DNA from: Plutella xylostella
Lineage: Eukaryota; Arthropoda; Insecta; Lepidoptera; Plutellidae
Assembly (NCBI RefSeq): GCF_932276165.1
Contig: NC_063997.1
Span: 8,070,001 to 8,134,000, forward strand
Length of the DNA: 64,000 nucleotides
Direction of reading: 5' to 3'
Shown: positions 1 to 13,200 of the stretch, in pieces
Position numbering within the stretch: the first letter of the stretch is position 1
Layout of the letters: each line of letters starts with the position of its first letter
Notes under the pieces: generated by a model
Told to the model about the DNA's origin: nothing
The model's input: only the letters and a program-made list of their open reading frames with translations
The model's database searches: none
Translations under genes and position numbers: made by a program

Positions 1-538
1 GAAGTCAAATCTCAAAATAAATAGCATAGTTTTCGAGGTTAAAAATCGTTGCTGTCAAAATTGGTTAAAAAAAAACTACTCTGTGTGACAAGAAATGAAA
101 AGAGAACAACAAATGAAAAGAAACTCCACCACCACAAAAAGCATAAAAATAATGTTATTGTTACACAATGTTACAACACTTACGCCATTAAACATTCAAG
201 CCTGCACATTATCAATAGTAAAAATTTCAACTCCCCATGATAAAATTTATAAGAATAATAAGCTTAGATTAGAGTAATAACCTATAAAAGTAACCCGCGA
301 TTTTTATGTCATTTTTTGTTTTATTTTTAAAACTATAAGATAAGAAACAAGGAAACGATACAGAAAGTAACATTGGTCTGTAGATCAAATCCAAGGACTT
401 TGTCTATTTACAAGTCCATGATCAAATCACATCAACATAATCTCCACCGACTGATAGAAGTAGGCTTAGGTTGGGACTCGTTGGGATGGATGTATGGTAG
501 TGGGACGTAGGCTTCTTGTTAGAGAGAGAAGTACTAAG
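1..538. other. AT-rich non-coding sequence
   Basis: No supported gene. Short ORFs at 49-277 are Lys/Asn/Thr-rich chance frames in AT-rich sequence with no recognisable domain. Confidence 0.5.
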
Positions 539-540
539 TG

Positions 541-733
541 TCGCCACACACGGGCCACCGGCCACAGCCACAAACGCTGCCACGAGAGGCTTTTATAGGG
601 AAACGATTTGTAGCGTGTCGCCGCCACCGACGCCTACCGTGTGCGGCGAGTCCATATAAACTGTACGAAAATTACAAGAAATATGCCAGTGGCGGCGTTT
701 TGTGGCTGTGGCCGGTGGCCCGTGTGCGGGAGC
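541..733. mobile_element. MITE with about 37-bp GC-rich terminal inverted repeats
   Basis: The left arm at about 547-583 (CACACGGGCCACCGGCCACA...) is matched in inverted orientation at about 689-726, with one or two mismatches and one indel. The interior is about 105 bp with no coding potential. The ORF spanning it is an artefact of the arms. No target duplication was resolved. Confidence 0.75.
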
Positions 734-738
734 CCTAA

Positions 739-795
739 TAGAGGTCAGTGGTTTGGGACACTGACTTGTATATTAAAGAGGTCAGTGGTTTGGTA
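739..795 (+). repeat. Short direct repeat
   Basis: The word AGAGGTCAGTGGTTTGG occurs twice about 38 bp apart next to the preceding MITE. It is a small local duplication of unknown origin. Confidence 0.5.
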
Positions 796-858
796 GTGAC
801 TAAGTTCTACAAGTAGTGGAGAGGTAGCTTTGTTCACAGGTTCACATCAGAGACTATA

Positions 859-1067
859 GTGCCACAAACTTATCTGTTCCGGTGACAGCTCAAATAAATC
901 TCTAATATTTCTTAATTCTATAAGATTTTAAGTTTGCTCGTATTGTTATTTCGCTCTTGCGGTGTTAATAAACCCATCTAATGTTTTAAAATATACAATT
1001 CATTAGTAAGTAATGAGATATGGATCAATTTAGTTCGCTGTCACCGGAACAGATAAGTTTGTGGCAC
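859..1067. mobile_element. MITE family A, copy 1 (TA target)
   Basis: Arms beginning GTGCCACAAACTTATCTGTT and ending with its inverse (AACAGATAAGTTTGTGGCAC) are about 35 bp long and nearly perfect. TA flanks each side (857-858 and 1068-1069), so a Tc1/mariner-type origin is likely. A second copy of the family, in opposite orientation, is at 25296-25512. Confidence 0.85.
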
Positions 1068-1072
1068 TATAC

Positions 1073-1208
1073 TGTGAGTCGATCTATCATGTCAAATGTC
1101 AAATTGACAGTTGTTGTCCATGTGATTGATTGAGTTGAGTGTGTATTTTCCAAACTTTTCGCGTGGTTATTAAAGTTTTAAAAAGATAATGTATTAAAAG
1201 GAAGCAAA
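1073..1208 (+). promoter_or_regulatory. Presumed UTP20 5' UTR and promoter-proximal region
   Basis: This is the AT-rich stretch between the upstream MITE and the UTP20 start codon. The sequence before the ATG (GCAAAATG) has A at -3, a fair insect start context. No TATA box or initiator could be assigned with confidence, so the promoter call is positional only. Confidence 0.35.
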
Positions 1209-4200
1209 ATGAAGAGTAAACCGGTTAAACATAAAACAACCAATACTTTTAGGGTGAGTACTAATCCATACAAAGGTAAATAATTCGACAACTTAGGTTA
1301 TGAACTTCCAAACAAATGTAGCCACAGCATGCGTTTTATTATTTTGAAAGCTAAAGATGAATAATTCTCCAAAATAGTTTAATGTATCGGTAAGGAACAA
1401 CCTTTTATCACTAACTTATATTTAATTCAAAGACCAATGCTTCTTTACTATTATATAGTACTTATTTAATTTGTACCCATATGTTTACTCACAGTTTGTG
1501 CCGTTCGCTGAGCGTATAAACTCCATTGACATTCGCCATGCCGCCCTCTACCACATCGAGCACGCATACTCGGAACAGCCAGAAGATAATGAGACACATT
1601 TCCACCTGGCTCTACGCAAATGGTACGGACTCAACTTGACGGACAATTTCAAGAAGTTCCGCAAAGAAGTCCACGGCGTGGTGACAGTTCCTCAGCTAGT
1701 GCACAAAAAGGATGAGGTTTTGGAGGTTCTAGAGAGATATCTCAACTTGGAGGACCAGTTGTGTTTGCAGCCGCTGTTGGAGTAAGAACATAATCTACTT
1801 AAATTTGGTTTGATTCCGAAAGAACACATTTTTGTTCTGTTAAATAAAAATATCATCAGAATTAGTTGTTAAACTTTGTATAGAACCAATACCAATATAT
1901 TCTACTTTTCATTTTAGTAAAATACACTTTAAAATTATTTATTTATTTACAGAATACTAGTGTCCCTGGCAAAAGATTTAAGGGAAGACTTTTATCCACA
2001 CTTTCCTAAGTTCCTGGATATCCTGATCAAGTTATTGGATACAAAAGACTCTGAAAGACTGGAATGGACACTGCTTTGCTTAGCTTTTCTATTCAAAGTT
2101 CTAAAGCCTTATTTGAAGAAAGATATAGCAGTTGTCCTGAAGAGAATAATACCACTACTTAGTGAGTCAAAGCCTCAATACATAAACAATTTTGCTGCAG
2201 AGAGTTTTGCATTTGTGGCTCGAGATATCAGAGACAAGAAGAAGTTTATTCATCTTATACTAAATTATTTACAAACTCATGATGATGTAAGTATAGTATA
2301 AATAATAACAGTTACATATTTTTTGTGATTCATTGTATCTTAACTTATTATCATTTATTTCAGGCAATTCTTGGATGTGGCCATTTGCTATTTGAAATAA
2401 TAAAAGGCATTCCTGGGAAGTTCCATAGCTGCATTGACACATTCCTTCCACTTCTGCTACAACATCTGAAAGAAAATAAAGAACACCAAGATGTTTTATT
2501 CCAAGTACTCACACAAACCATGCAGGACTGTCTGCAGAGCATATCACATAAAGAGTATGGAGTATTCTGGGATAATGTCATGAAATTCACAGAAGAGATA
2601 CTCAAAGAAGATGATAGAGAAGATTGTAGAGGACTGGAATATGTGCTACGGCTGGCTGGTCAAGTCATAGAGCACCAACAAGGCAAGTGTTTGACCAACC
2701 CACCACAGTTTGTCTTGCTGCTGATCAAAGTCATCTGTGAACAGAGCTCAGAGTCAGTCCTGGACATCTGTGCCACTATAGGAGCCTTGTTGCTTCTCTC
2801 TCCAAATGTCAAACTATCCCAAGAGCATGCAGGCATCATTGTCAAAGTATTGCTGCCATTGCCATTCCCAAACATTCTCATAAAGTTTGTCAACAATGTA
2901 ATAGACTACTCTCAATTTGACATGCATATTCTCCCGCCATTCCTGAATTATGTTGTGGCATCTAACTTTGAAGATCAAGCCATGTACACTCTGACAAAGA
3001 TATGTCTGAGAAAGTCTCCTCTGTCACAGAATGGTATCAAACTGTTTGAATGGGTGAAATATCCTTTAGATTTCGGGAAGGGACTGCCCTTACTGATGGA
3101 GCATTTGGAAAAGCTCTTGAAAGAAGATTTTGAGAAAATAATAGACAATCCTACAAGACTAATGAATTTCCTAATATGTCTACCACACATTGAGAAGATT
3201 AATGTTGACTACTGCATTCAATTGCTAAACCAGCTAGTGATGAAGCTACTTGAAACTCTTGCTAAGTACAACTTGGAAGTAGCAAAGCCGGAGAACAAGT
3301 TCCACTGTGACACTACTCCCTTATCTAGATGTTCTAGAAAGATTATGTTCATGTTAGCAAATGCAATAGAGAGTGCAGTTCATATTTCGAGTTGTAAGAA
3401 AGTGAAGGAGATATGTTGTGTTGATAAGTTGCTGTTGGTTCTACTGCCGCTAGCCGCTGATCCCAACTATCTGGCTGCGCTACACATTGTGGACTTGTAC
3501 TTGACCGCTTATGAGCAGGAGCAGGGGCTAACATTTCCACTGTTGTCACTTGTTGACTCATATCTGAAGGAAAATGTATCATCCCCATTTCATATAGTAA
3601 GTATCATTCTTTTCTACAATAACTTTAACTTTACTTAAGTTGCATAGTTACTTATTATTTAATGAATAATTGTAACAAAAAATGCCTTTATTATTTCAGG
3701 TTCGTCTTTTAACAACACATATATACAAGCTATTTGAAAATGTAGACGAGATGAAAAAGACTGCTCAATTGGCTGGAAATACTGAAACCTTCTCTGTGTT
3801 CTCCCTCTGCCACTCCATAGAGGCCATGAAACCTTCCATTCAAGAATATAGGGCTCAGCTTAACATGCTGCAAAAGATGGCATTCAATACCACGCAATAT
3901 ACATTACTCAAGGAGACCAACTTTTCCATGTTTGCGTTAAACTATATGTTGGGAGTGCTGTATATGAACTTCAAGCTACTTTGGGAACCAGTCACTGAAT
4001 TCATAGCTGGCTATGGTAATGCTCTTCCGGTAGACGAGTTCTGGCCAGTCTTTCACAAAGCTCTAGAAAGTTCATTTGCTAACGCGAAAAAAGACCTCAA
4101 ACAGTATCAGTTTACTGATGAAATTGATACCACATATGAAAAGTACAGTGAGTTATACTCGAATTATAATAATATTTCGGAAAGACCTGATTTGTATAAT

Positions 4201-7200
4201 TACCGGAATTTAATTCTTAAAGTCATGACAAATTGTATTCAGACATGTGAAGCAAGAAATCGCGATGTAGTAGTGTTGTTCTTGAATTTCATTGATGAAG
4301 AGTACAGAAGAAATGATAAAGCCAATGCACTCAAAATTGATGTGGCAACTCATAATAAAATGGAGATTGATGAAGTAATTGAGGAAGATGCCCCAAAGGA
4401 AGAAGATGAAGATAATGAAGAAGACAAAGAAGAGCCAGATGAGTTCAAAGATTCAGTATCTGGGAAAATTATATTCAAAACACTGATAAACATAATGCAA
4501 GTGTTAGCTCAATTCAAGAATCCCCGAGCCTTGCATAAAGAGCCAGTATTTTGGGAACTTTATATGGAGTTTCTGAAACACAAAAACGCAGGACTGCAAA
4601 AGTATGCGCTAGATTGTGTCCTTAACTACAAAAATAAAAGTATAACAGCATACAAAGACAATCTGAGCAACTTGGTAGATGATAAGAAATTTAAAGATGA
4701 ACTGACATTGTTCAAAATAACTGAGGATTCACAGAACATACAGCTTGAAGATAGAGAACATGTTATACCAATCGTCCTTAGGATTTTGTACGGAAAAATG
4801 ACATCGAAACTGGGAGCAGAGAAAAAAGGAGGGGGTCAAGCTCGGAGATCATTAATCATGAGGTATTTAGCTGGTTGCAATGAGGCTGAACAGAAAATAT
4901 TCATTGAAATGGCGTTTTCGTATGTCAACAAATACATGGCCATGTCGCCTAAAGAAATATATGAAGATACTATCAAGAATATAGATCTTAAAGCCATTAC
5001 TAGCCCAGGGAAGCTCCATAGCATTTTGAACTTGTTTGAGGTGGTTAGAGAATATTTTGGAGGTTACATGAAGGATGAGCTACTTTCACAATTATTCAAG
5101 ATATTCTACTCAGTCTGCTCAACTATATCTGCAGTTTTGTCTCAAGGTGATAAGGTCCACATTGGATATGTTAAAGTGATGAAAAATCTCCGACAGATAG
5201 CTATCAGCTCACTGAGAAAGTTATTTGAGCAATTTGACAAGTACCCCTGGAGCAAGGAAGAGTTACATGTAATATTTGAGACACTAGTTTGGCCGCTGCT
5301 GCCAAGACTTCACATTGAAGGCATCCACAGTCCCACAGCTCTGCTCAAGTTGTTCAATACTTGGTGTCTTAACCCAAGATATTATGTTTTACTTGTGACT
5401 TGTTCTGAAAAAGATGCAAATTTGAGTACACTACCGGAAATCTTCAAGCTTCTTCTGGCACCGAAAACCACATCAGGTGTGGTTAATCTTATATTGGACA
5501 TGATAGAAAAACTGCTAACATTAACTACAGATGAAGAAGATAAAGAAATTACGCCTATTGAGTCTTTTAACACTTTAGAAATTGCTGGAGAGAAACAAAT
5601 CGGAGATGTGGCTAACAATATAAATTACGGCAGTAAAATACTAATACCACACATATCTAGTATTCTTGAAGTAATGAAACGGCGAATAGCAAATTCTGCT
5701 AAGTCAAACTCAGTTAACAAAAGAGACCTTTTGATCTTGTCACGAGTGACTGAGCTGGTTTCTTCGCCAGAACTTTGTGACGAACTTCTGAAGTTGCTAC
5801 TTCCGATTCTAGTTAATAAAGTATGTATGAATATGGCCGAAGAAAACATGGAACATGCAGTCAATACAATCATTAACCTTTTGGGACACAGCACTAATCC
5901 CCAGGTATACATAAAAAATATAGCAGTTCTTTTCAATAAAGTCACGCTTGTTGAAGTTCGAAAGTTACTGATAAAACTTCTTAATTCAATAGCTGAGAAC
6001 AGCAAGGAGAACAAAGAAACTTTGACTCGATTAGCACAAGTCGTGACTGAAATGAATGCATTCAACAAAAGATGGATTGACCAGCCAGATTTCGATAGAA
6101 GACTTGACGCATACAAATTAATCTACAAATTATGTGAAGAAAATGATGTTGACGTTGACTTAGCTATTCTAATTGTGAATAATTGCTTCTATTTCATACG
6201 AACTGAAAAAGATATAGGATTACGGGACAGCGCTGGTTTGTGCTTGAAAAGAATTTTACCGAAATTACTAATGAAGTATAGATCTACTAACGACGGTCAA
6301 TTCTTAGCTCGTGATACAGTTCTATCGCTGTTGTCTAACGGTATAAGGGATTCCAAAAATGAAAATTTGCGAGACGAATGTATTTCACTACTTGGCGAGT
6401 TAGCTAGAGAATGCCCAGACGCTGACGTAGTACTAACAGATTTAGCTGCCTTGACGAATAAAGAAGACCCGGAAGTGGACTTTTTCGAAAACATGTGCCA
6501 TCTACAGATGCACCGACGTGTCAGAGCTCTAATGAGGTTCTGCAAAGTTGCTAAAAAGGTCGTCAAATGTCCTACACCTAGGACGTTGACTAACTTTATA
6601 ATGCCTCTAGCAACTACGTTCATCTGTGATGATAAATATACGGACAAAAACACTCTTATCGATGCCTGCATTGAAGTAATATCGACTTGCTGCAGACTGT
6701 TGCCGTGGTACCACTACGAAGTCATACTAAAACTTTACCTGAACAAAATGCGTCATTCCACAGAGCACCAGAAGCAACTGACGCGCATTTTAGTCAGCAT
6801 TGTCGACGCATTCCATTTTGACTTTTCAAAGGTTAAGAACATTGAGCTGCCTAAAGCTTTGTTGGCAAATATAGACTTTAGACCTCCTAGGAAGGGTGGA
6901 AAACAGAAGGGTAACGTAAAGCAGGGTAAGAATGTGGAAGAAATTAAAGAGAAGGAGACAGAAGTTAAAGATAATGAAGACCCAGAAAAAGAAGATCAAG
7001 AGGAAGATAAAGATGATGCTGTAGACGACATCCCAATAGACGAAGAGACAGATCTGAAAGCAGCAGATGCAGAAGCTGAAAATGAAGAGAAGACAGTCCA
7101 GGAAGTTATAAATATACCAGCATTTGAGAGAATAACGCTGGTGTCGCCATCGGTTGCTAAACGAATCATAAAATCTTTGTCTGCTGGCCTGCTGCCACAA

Positions 7201-10200
7201 TTAAATCGGTAAGAAACATACTCTTGTTTATACATTCAATTAAGTATGCAAATTTGTAGCAGTTACACAATCCATTTAATTAGGCACTATATAAGTATTT
7301 TTTTAACCATGCCCAATCAAAGGCAGCGTCCTGAAATCAACCAATCACAGCTTGATGGATTAAACATTTATTTATTTTCCACAGCCTTAACCTAAATTTC
7401 AGAAAAAAATATGTACTTACCAATACAAACAAACAAAAGAAACTTCCCACAGCTCCCAACTAACCAACTTCAATTCCTTCCAGAACAATCGGCAAGCTGA
7501 CCGAGCACGAGGGCTCGCACAAGGTGAACCGGCGGCGCACGGGGCTGGACCGGCAGGAGGAGGACATGCTGCGGGTGCCGATAGCGCTGGCGCTGGTCAA
7601 GCTGTTACAGAGACTGCCCGGAGAGCTGATGCGGTATCAGCTGCCTGGGTAAGTAACGAGATATTAAGTCCAGTTGACCGAGCACGCACAGGCAAATGCA
7701 GCGTGGGACACGAGTTCTCGAGTGGAGACCACGAACAGGCAAACGCAGCAGCGTGGGACGCCCTCCTGCCCGCTGGACCGATGACCTTAGGCGGGTAGCC
7801 GGTAGTAGCTGTATGAGGAAGGCCGAGGACCAAGTGCTGTGGCGCCCCATGGGAGAGGCCTTTGTCCAGCAGTAGATGATGATGATGATGATGATGACGG
7901 AGCACGAGGGCTCGCACAAGGTGAACCGGCGGCGCGCGGGGCTGGACCGGCAGGAGGAGGACATGCTGCGGGTGCCGATAGCGCTGGCGCTGGTCAAGTT
8001 GTTGCAGAGACTGCCGGGAGAGCTGATGCGGTATCAGCTGCCTGGGTAAGTTATATGCAACAAGGCATGGTTTTATGGAACTTTCAATGTATTTCGAGTG
8101 CCTCATTCATTCACATCTATGTCTACAGAAAGTAACGTAGCGAGGGATGCCTCAGCCCACTGGACTTCCAACCTTAGATAGGTTGTGGTTTAGTGAGGAG
8201 GAGGCTTGAGGTTAGATTACTGTGCCGGGCATTGTGAAAGAGTTATGCTCAGCAGTTGACGATTTTTGGCTGATGATACAGAAAGTGAATTTGGTTAATT
8301 GAGACCCAAGTAGTGAAAAAATACTTTGTCCATATATTTGCTTGGTTTTCATCCGGCTTTAATACATCATATATTTTTTTCAGAATAATCATCAAACTAT
8401 GTTCATTCCTAAAATCACCGCTGAAACAAGTGCGAATATCGGCCAGAGATATCGTCAAAAAGATAATGATCACAGTGGGGTCTTCCTACTTGGGCATTCT
8501 ACTTGAACATCTGACTCTTTTACTAACGAGAGGGTTCCAAGTACATGTTCTAGTGGCCACTATACATAGCGTTCTAGACGCACTGAAAACAGACTTCAAA
8601 CCTGGAGAGTTGAACGATAACTTACATTACATACTCGATGTTTGCACAAACGATCTCTTTGGTGCTCTGTCCGAAGAAAAAGAGGTAGATAAACTACACC
8701 ATAAAACCCCCGAAGCGAAACCAAGCAAGAAAAGTTACGTAACTTTGACGATAGCAGCACAAAATATCACTGAAGGCTGCCTCATAAACTTATTGCTGCC
8801 TTTCAAAGAAGTGCTTCAAAAACATCATTCGAAAAAGATAGTCATGAAAGTACAGGATGCCCTAATGCATATAACAACTGGTCTAGTTACGAATAAGTTT
8901 ATAGACATCGAGTCTTTGTTCATTTTCCTGCACGGGGTTGCTTCAGAGAGTATACCGGAATTTGTTTTGGGAGCCCCGAAAAGACAAATAACAGAAGCTC
9001 AAAGGGAGAAAATGTTGAGAGCAAAGCCTGACTGCTTCATCATCCAGGAGGCACCGAAAAGAAATAAGGAAGTGCAAGCTAAAAACGTGAAATTATCAGC
9101 TAAAGCCAATGCACACGTATTGGTAGAATTCAGCTTGAATATCCTTTATGTTATACTGAAACGCGAGAAAGTACCAAGAGAAGATTGCAAGGCGTTTGTT
9201 GATCCTTTAGTTCCGTTGCTTGTTGATGCGTTGAAAAGTGATCACATAAAAGTGTCAACTGTTGCTATGAAATGTATATCAACATTGTGGACTATAAGAG
9301 TGAGCACGCCAACACTAGAAGAATCTGTTCAGGATATTGTAAAGACGGTGTTTATGATTTTACATAAATACGCGACGTTTGAAATTAGCAAGCAGAATGA
9401 TAACTATCATCTTGTTCGTAATGCTTTTAAGGTAAGGCATAAACTAAATATACACTTATTAAAATTAACTTATGCAAAACAATATAGCTCAATCTAATCA
9501 TTTTTTTATTTCTTATTACAGGCGGTAACAGTTCTAATCCGGAACGTCAAATATCACACGCTAGAGGCTGATCAATTGAAGACCTTATTGCTATACGCAG
9601 AAGAGGATTGTCACAATGATGAGAGACAAGCCAACTCGTTCAATCTACTGAAAGCCATTCTAGAGGCGCGACTGGTATCGCCTGAACTACATGAGGTTAT
9701 GGATAAGATCGCCAAAATTTGCATATTGAGTGAATCAGCAAGATCTAGGTAAGTTCTTACCTTTTTACTAAGAAAGCTTACTAGAATTGATTTGATGTAA
9801 ATAACTCTTGATGGCACCGATTGGCCCGGCTTCGTCGAAAAGTATTAGTTATTTGATCAGGATTTAACCAATATTAATGCCTAGTTTCACCATAGTCTGT
9901 TAGATCATTTTTTTTTTCATTTCAATTTCATTAAAATCCCTGTTACTGGCTGTTACATTGTAATGTCATATTAAATTCTTGATAAATGTGTCTAAAGTCA
10001 ACCACTAATCCCTTGTTATGATCTAACAGAGTATGGTGAAACTGGGACTAAGTCTCTGAACTTGTATTTGGAGATTTATCAGTGCTCTCCAATCTATCTT
10101 CATGCCACCATTATTTACATTTAACTAGCTCCATTTTTGTCGTACATATATAAAAATAATAAGTACGGATAAATTACATGGCCTAAATGAGATCTAACTC

Positions 10201-13200
10201 CAAACTCTAGGCATGTATTATTTAGCAACTTTGTATGTTTGTCGTCGACATGATAAGAAGAAGAAGACTCCAAATAGCAAAATAACCGCTACACTAATAA
10301 TTCCAGGGAAGAAGCCCGAGTGATATTCGCCCAGTACATAACGCACTACTCGCCGGGCAAGCGGCTGGAGAGACACGTGCAGTTCTTCGTGTCCCAGCTG
10401 AACTACGAGCTGCAACACGGGAGAGAGTCGTCGCTGAAGTTCATACAGATGATCGTTAATAAGTTTCCTGTGGTGAGTTGCTGGTTAATATTATCTATAA
10501 AAATAAACAAATACGTTACCAGTTATGTATTGGATTTTTGCAAGGGTGCAATGTCCTATGTAGGTATTTCAAGAAAAGGGAACTGCTATTATGCGACTAC
10601 ATTTAATTAAGTTTAGTAAAGTCAGAGGCCAAATCACGTTTTTAGTTTCGATTATTACCGACATGTCCGCTACAGTACCATTAGCAATTATGTCTACGAA
10701 ATACAATAATAATAAACTTGTATATATTTATGTATGTGAACATTCCCCAGCCCCAACTCTCCAAGCACGGCGGCTTCCTGCTCCTGTCTCTCGGAGCCGC
10801 CATGGTGAACGACGCGGCGCCCGAGTGCCGCGCGCTCGCCGCCGCCTGCATAGAGGCCATGCTGACCAAGTTCCCCGCTCTCGAGAGGAATGCCATGTTC
10901 GACCTGGTGCTGACGTTCTTCCAGGATAGTAAGGTGAGGACGGGGTACTGTTTTGTAAAGAAAAATATGAGACAAAATGAAAGCCTCTGCTTACTTAGCC
11001 CTTAATTGGGAAAAATGATTATGGATCTCACATCATTTTGAACTTTCTCCCAGTGAGTCAATGATGAAAACCAATGAACATTTTGAAATAGTCATGCCCT
11101 ATTAAAGGTTAGAATACCTCTAGTCCAAAAGTGGTGCTTTATCATTGTCTGATTTTTTACCGCATGTACCTACCCAATATTGGTTTAACCTTTCCTATGC
11201 CGAACAGCCGCGCACACATGTAACTGCCGTCTGCCGGCGCTTTTTGACCGTTCAGAGCGCCCGCGATTTATATGAATATTTGGGTATTATTGTTTGGTAC
11301 TCAATAATGTATTGATTGTAATTTATTGTCAGATAGCTAATGAACGTGTTACAATGAATTTTATTGGTTATAATTGTTTTATTTGATTTCTATAGGTCAT
11401 TGATTACAGATTTTTACTTGAAACTGCACCCATCACAGAAAAATACGTCTTTTTCAATATAATTTTAGTTTCAATCCAGGATTTCTTATATTTATTACTT
11501 GAAGAGATTATACAGCTATCAACTGATATCAATAAAATATAAACTCTAGAGGAAATAGATTCATAATTTATATTTTGAAAACTGATTATAATTTGCTTTA
11601 TTTCAAAAGACTTCATTTTCTGTACATGTGCATGTGTGCGTGACAAGAGCTTGCTCCAGTGCGCCGTGAGACAGATCTGTCCCAAATCAAGGGTGTTCAC
11701 TTTTGATGAAATAAAACATGAATGATAATTATTTATATAATGTTTCGTATTTTAGCATACTGAATTATAAAAACTTAAACGTAAGTTACTTACTGAATCA
11801 TATTTACTTATTTGTTAAACTTTCAACAAATATCATACTATAAATACATACATATATTTATTTATATAAATAGGACAGGTAATCACCCTCTCAGACTCAT
11901 CTATACACCGATAGCATTCTAAAGAGCCTAAACTTCACGTTCAGTAGAGAAAAGATCCTAAAAAATAAAACACGCTGTATATCAACCCAACGCACTTCGT
12001 GTGCATACACGAGCGGTGGCCATTTTGTTTGCGTATGTGTGTGTGTGAATTTTGGATGCACCTTGATAAATATTGATATTCCCGAATATTTTGACTATTT
12101 ATTGAAAAAAACGATATAAATATGTATTATCAATAAAATTATCTTTATAAATGAAATAAATTATTTATTGATGTTTTTACATAACAGACTAGAAAACAGT
12201 TTACAAAGTTACGCACCCTTCAGGCAATAATCCGGTACAATTTTAGATCGAAAAAAACTCGATTATTTGTAATTTTTTATAATATTGATTTATCACTATA
12301 CCTTCAAAATCGAATAAATAACAAGAAAACATAGTACACTTGTCCAAAATTAATAATGCACATGCAGATCTTCACATGCGAATCATTAAATCGTAAGAGC
12401 CTTAAAAATAACACTTGCATTTTGCACCTTGTTCGAAAGAAATAGGACTCAATATCATGTGTCACATAATCGAAAACAACCGATCTGTCAAAGATTTCTA
12501 TGCGCATTATCAATTTTGGAGCACTGTATTTACTTTCCTTGTGACGTTTTTTCGATACGAAATCACTATTTTATTACCAACAGTCGCGAGTACAAGGACT
12601 GTTCAAGGTACCAAAATTTGAATTTCGCGCTATTAGTAAACAAGTGAAGTTTTTGACTCAATGAATGTTGTCGATGGTTGTTTCATTCATATAGAATAAA
12701 TAACAGGTGATTTCATACTCTATTTCGTGGTATTTAATGACTAAAATCACAAAAATCGCGATGAAGTGCTCTTGGGACAGATCTGTCACTAGGCAGACAA
12801 GGGGGGTTGGGACAGATCTGGCACACGGCATTCTAGAGGTTAAAGTAGCTCAATGTTGGTCCTTATAAATCAGTAAATCCTAGAGTTTTTTTTACTATTT
12901 ATTATTTCTACTGTAATGTACAATCTGACAGCACCGCAGATTATGCGGTAGAGATGCTGCTTCCGAAGCCAGGCCAAGCTCTCCGCCCAGGTCAACATTC
13001 GTGTATGTTGAGCACTTGTGTTTACCTTGTGTTATTATTACCATTATCAGTACCGTTTTTACAGCCGGTGCACTTCGAATTAGCGTCCCAACTATGCACG
13101 CGCTTCGTCAACGTAGAACAAGACGACTTCAAGTCCCGCCTAAGCACAGTTCTAGACCTAGTCAATGGCAAGCTACTTCTGCTCAGCAACGATATCAGCG

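Noticed and set aside
538..738. 66-residue plus-strand ORF rich in Arg/Pro
   Set aside because: It runs across both arms of a MITE; the frame is produced by the inverted repeat.
5625..6116. Long minus-strand ORF
   Set aside because: It lies fully within the large UTP20 exon and has no recognisable domain; shadow frame.
7839..8135. ORF with a poly-Asp run
   Set aside because: The Asp run is the (GAT)n tail of the RTE insertion, and the rest is the UTP20 exon copy in a wrong frame.
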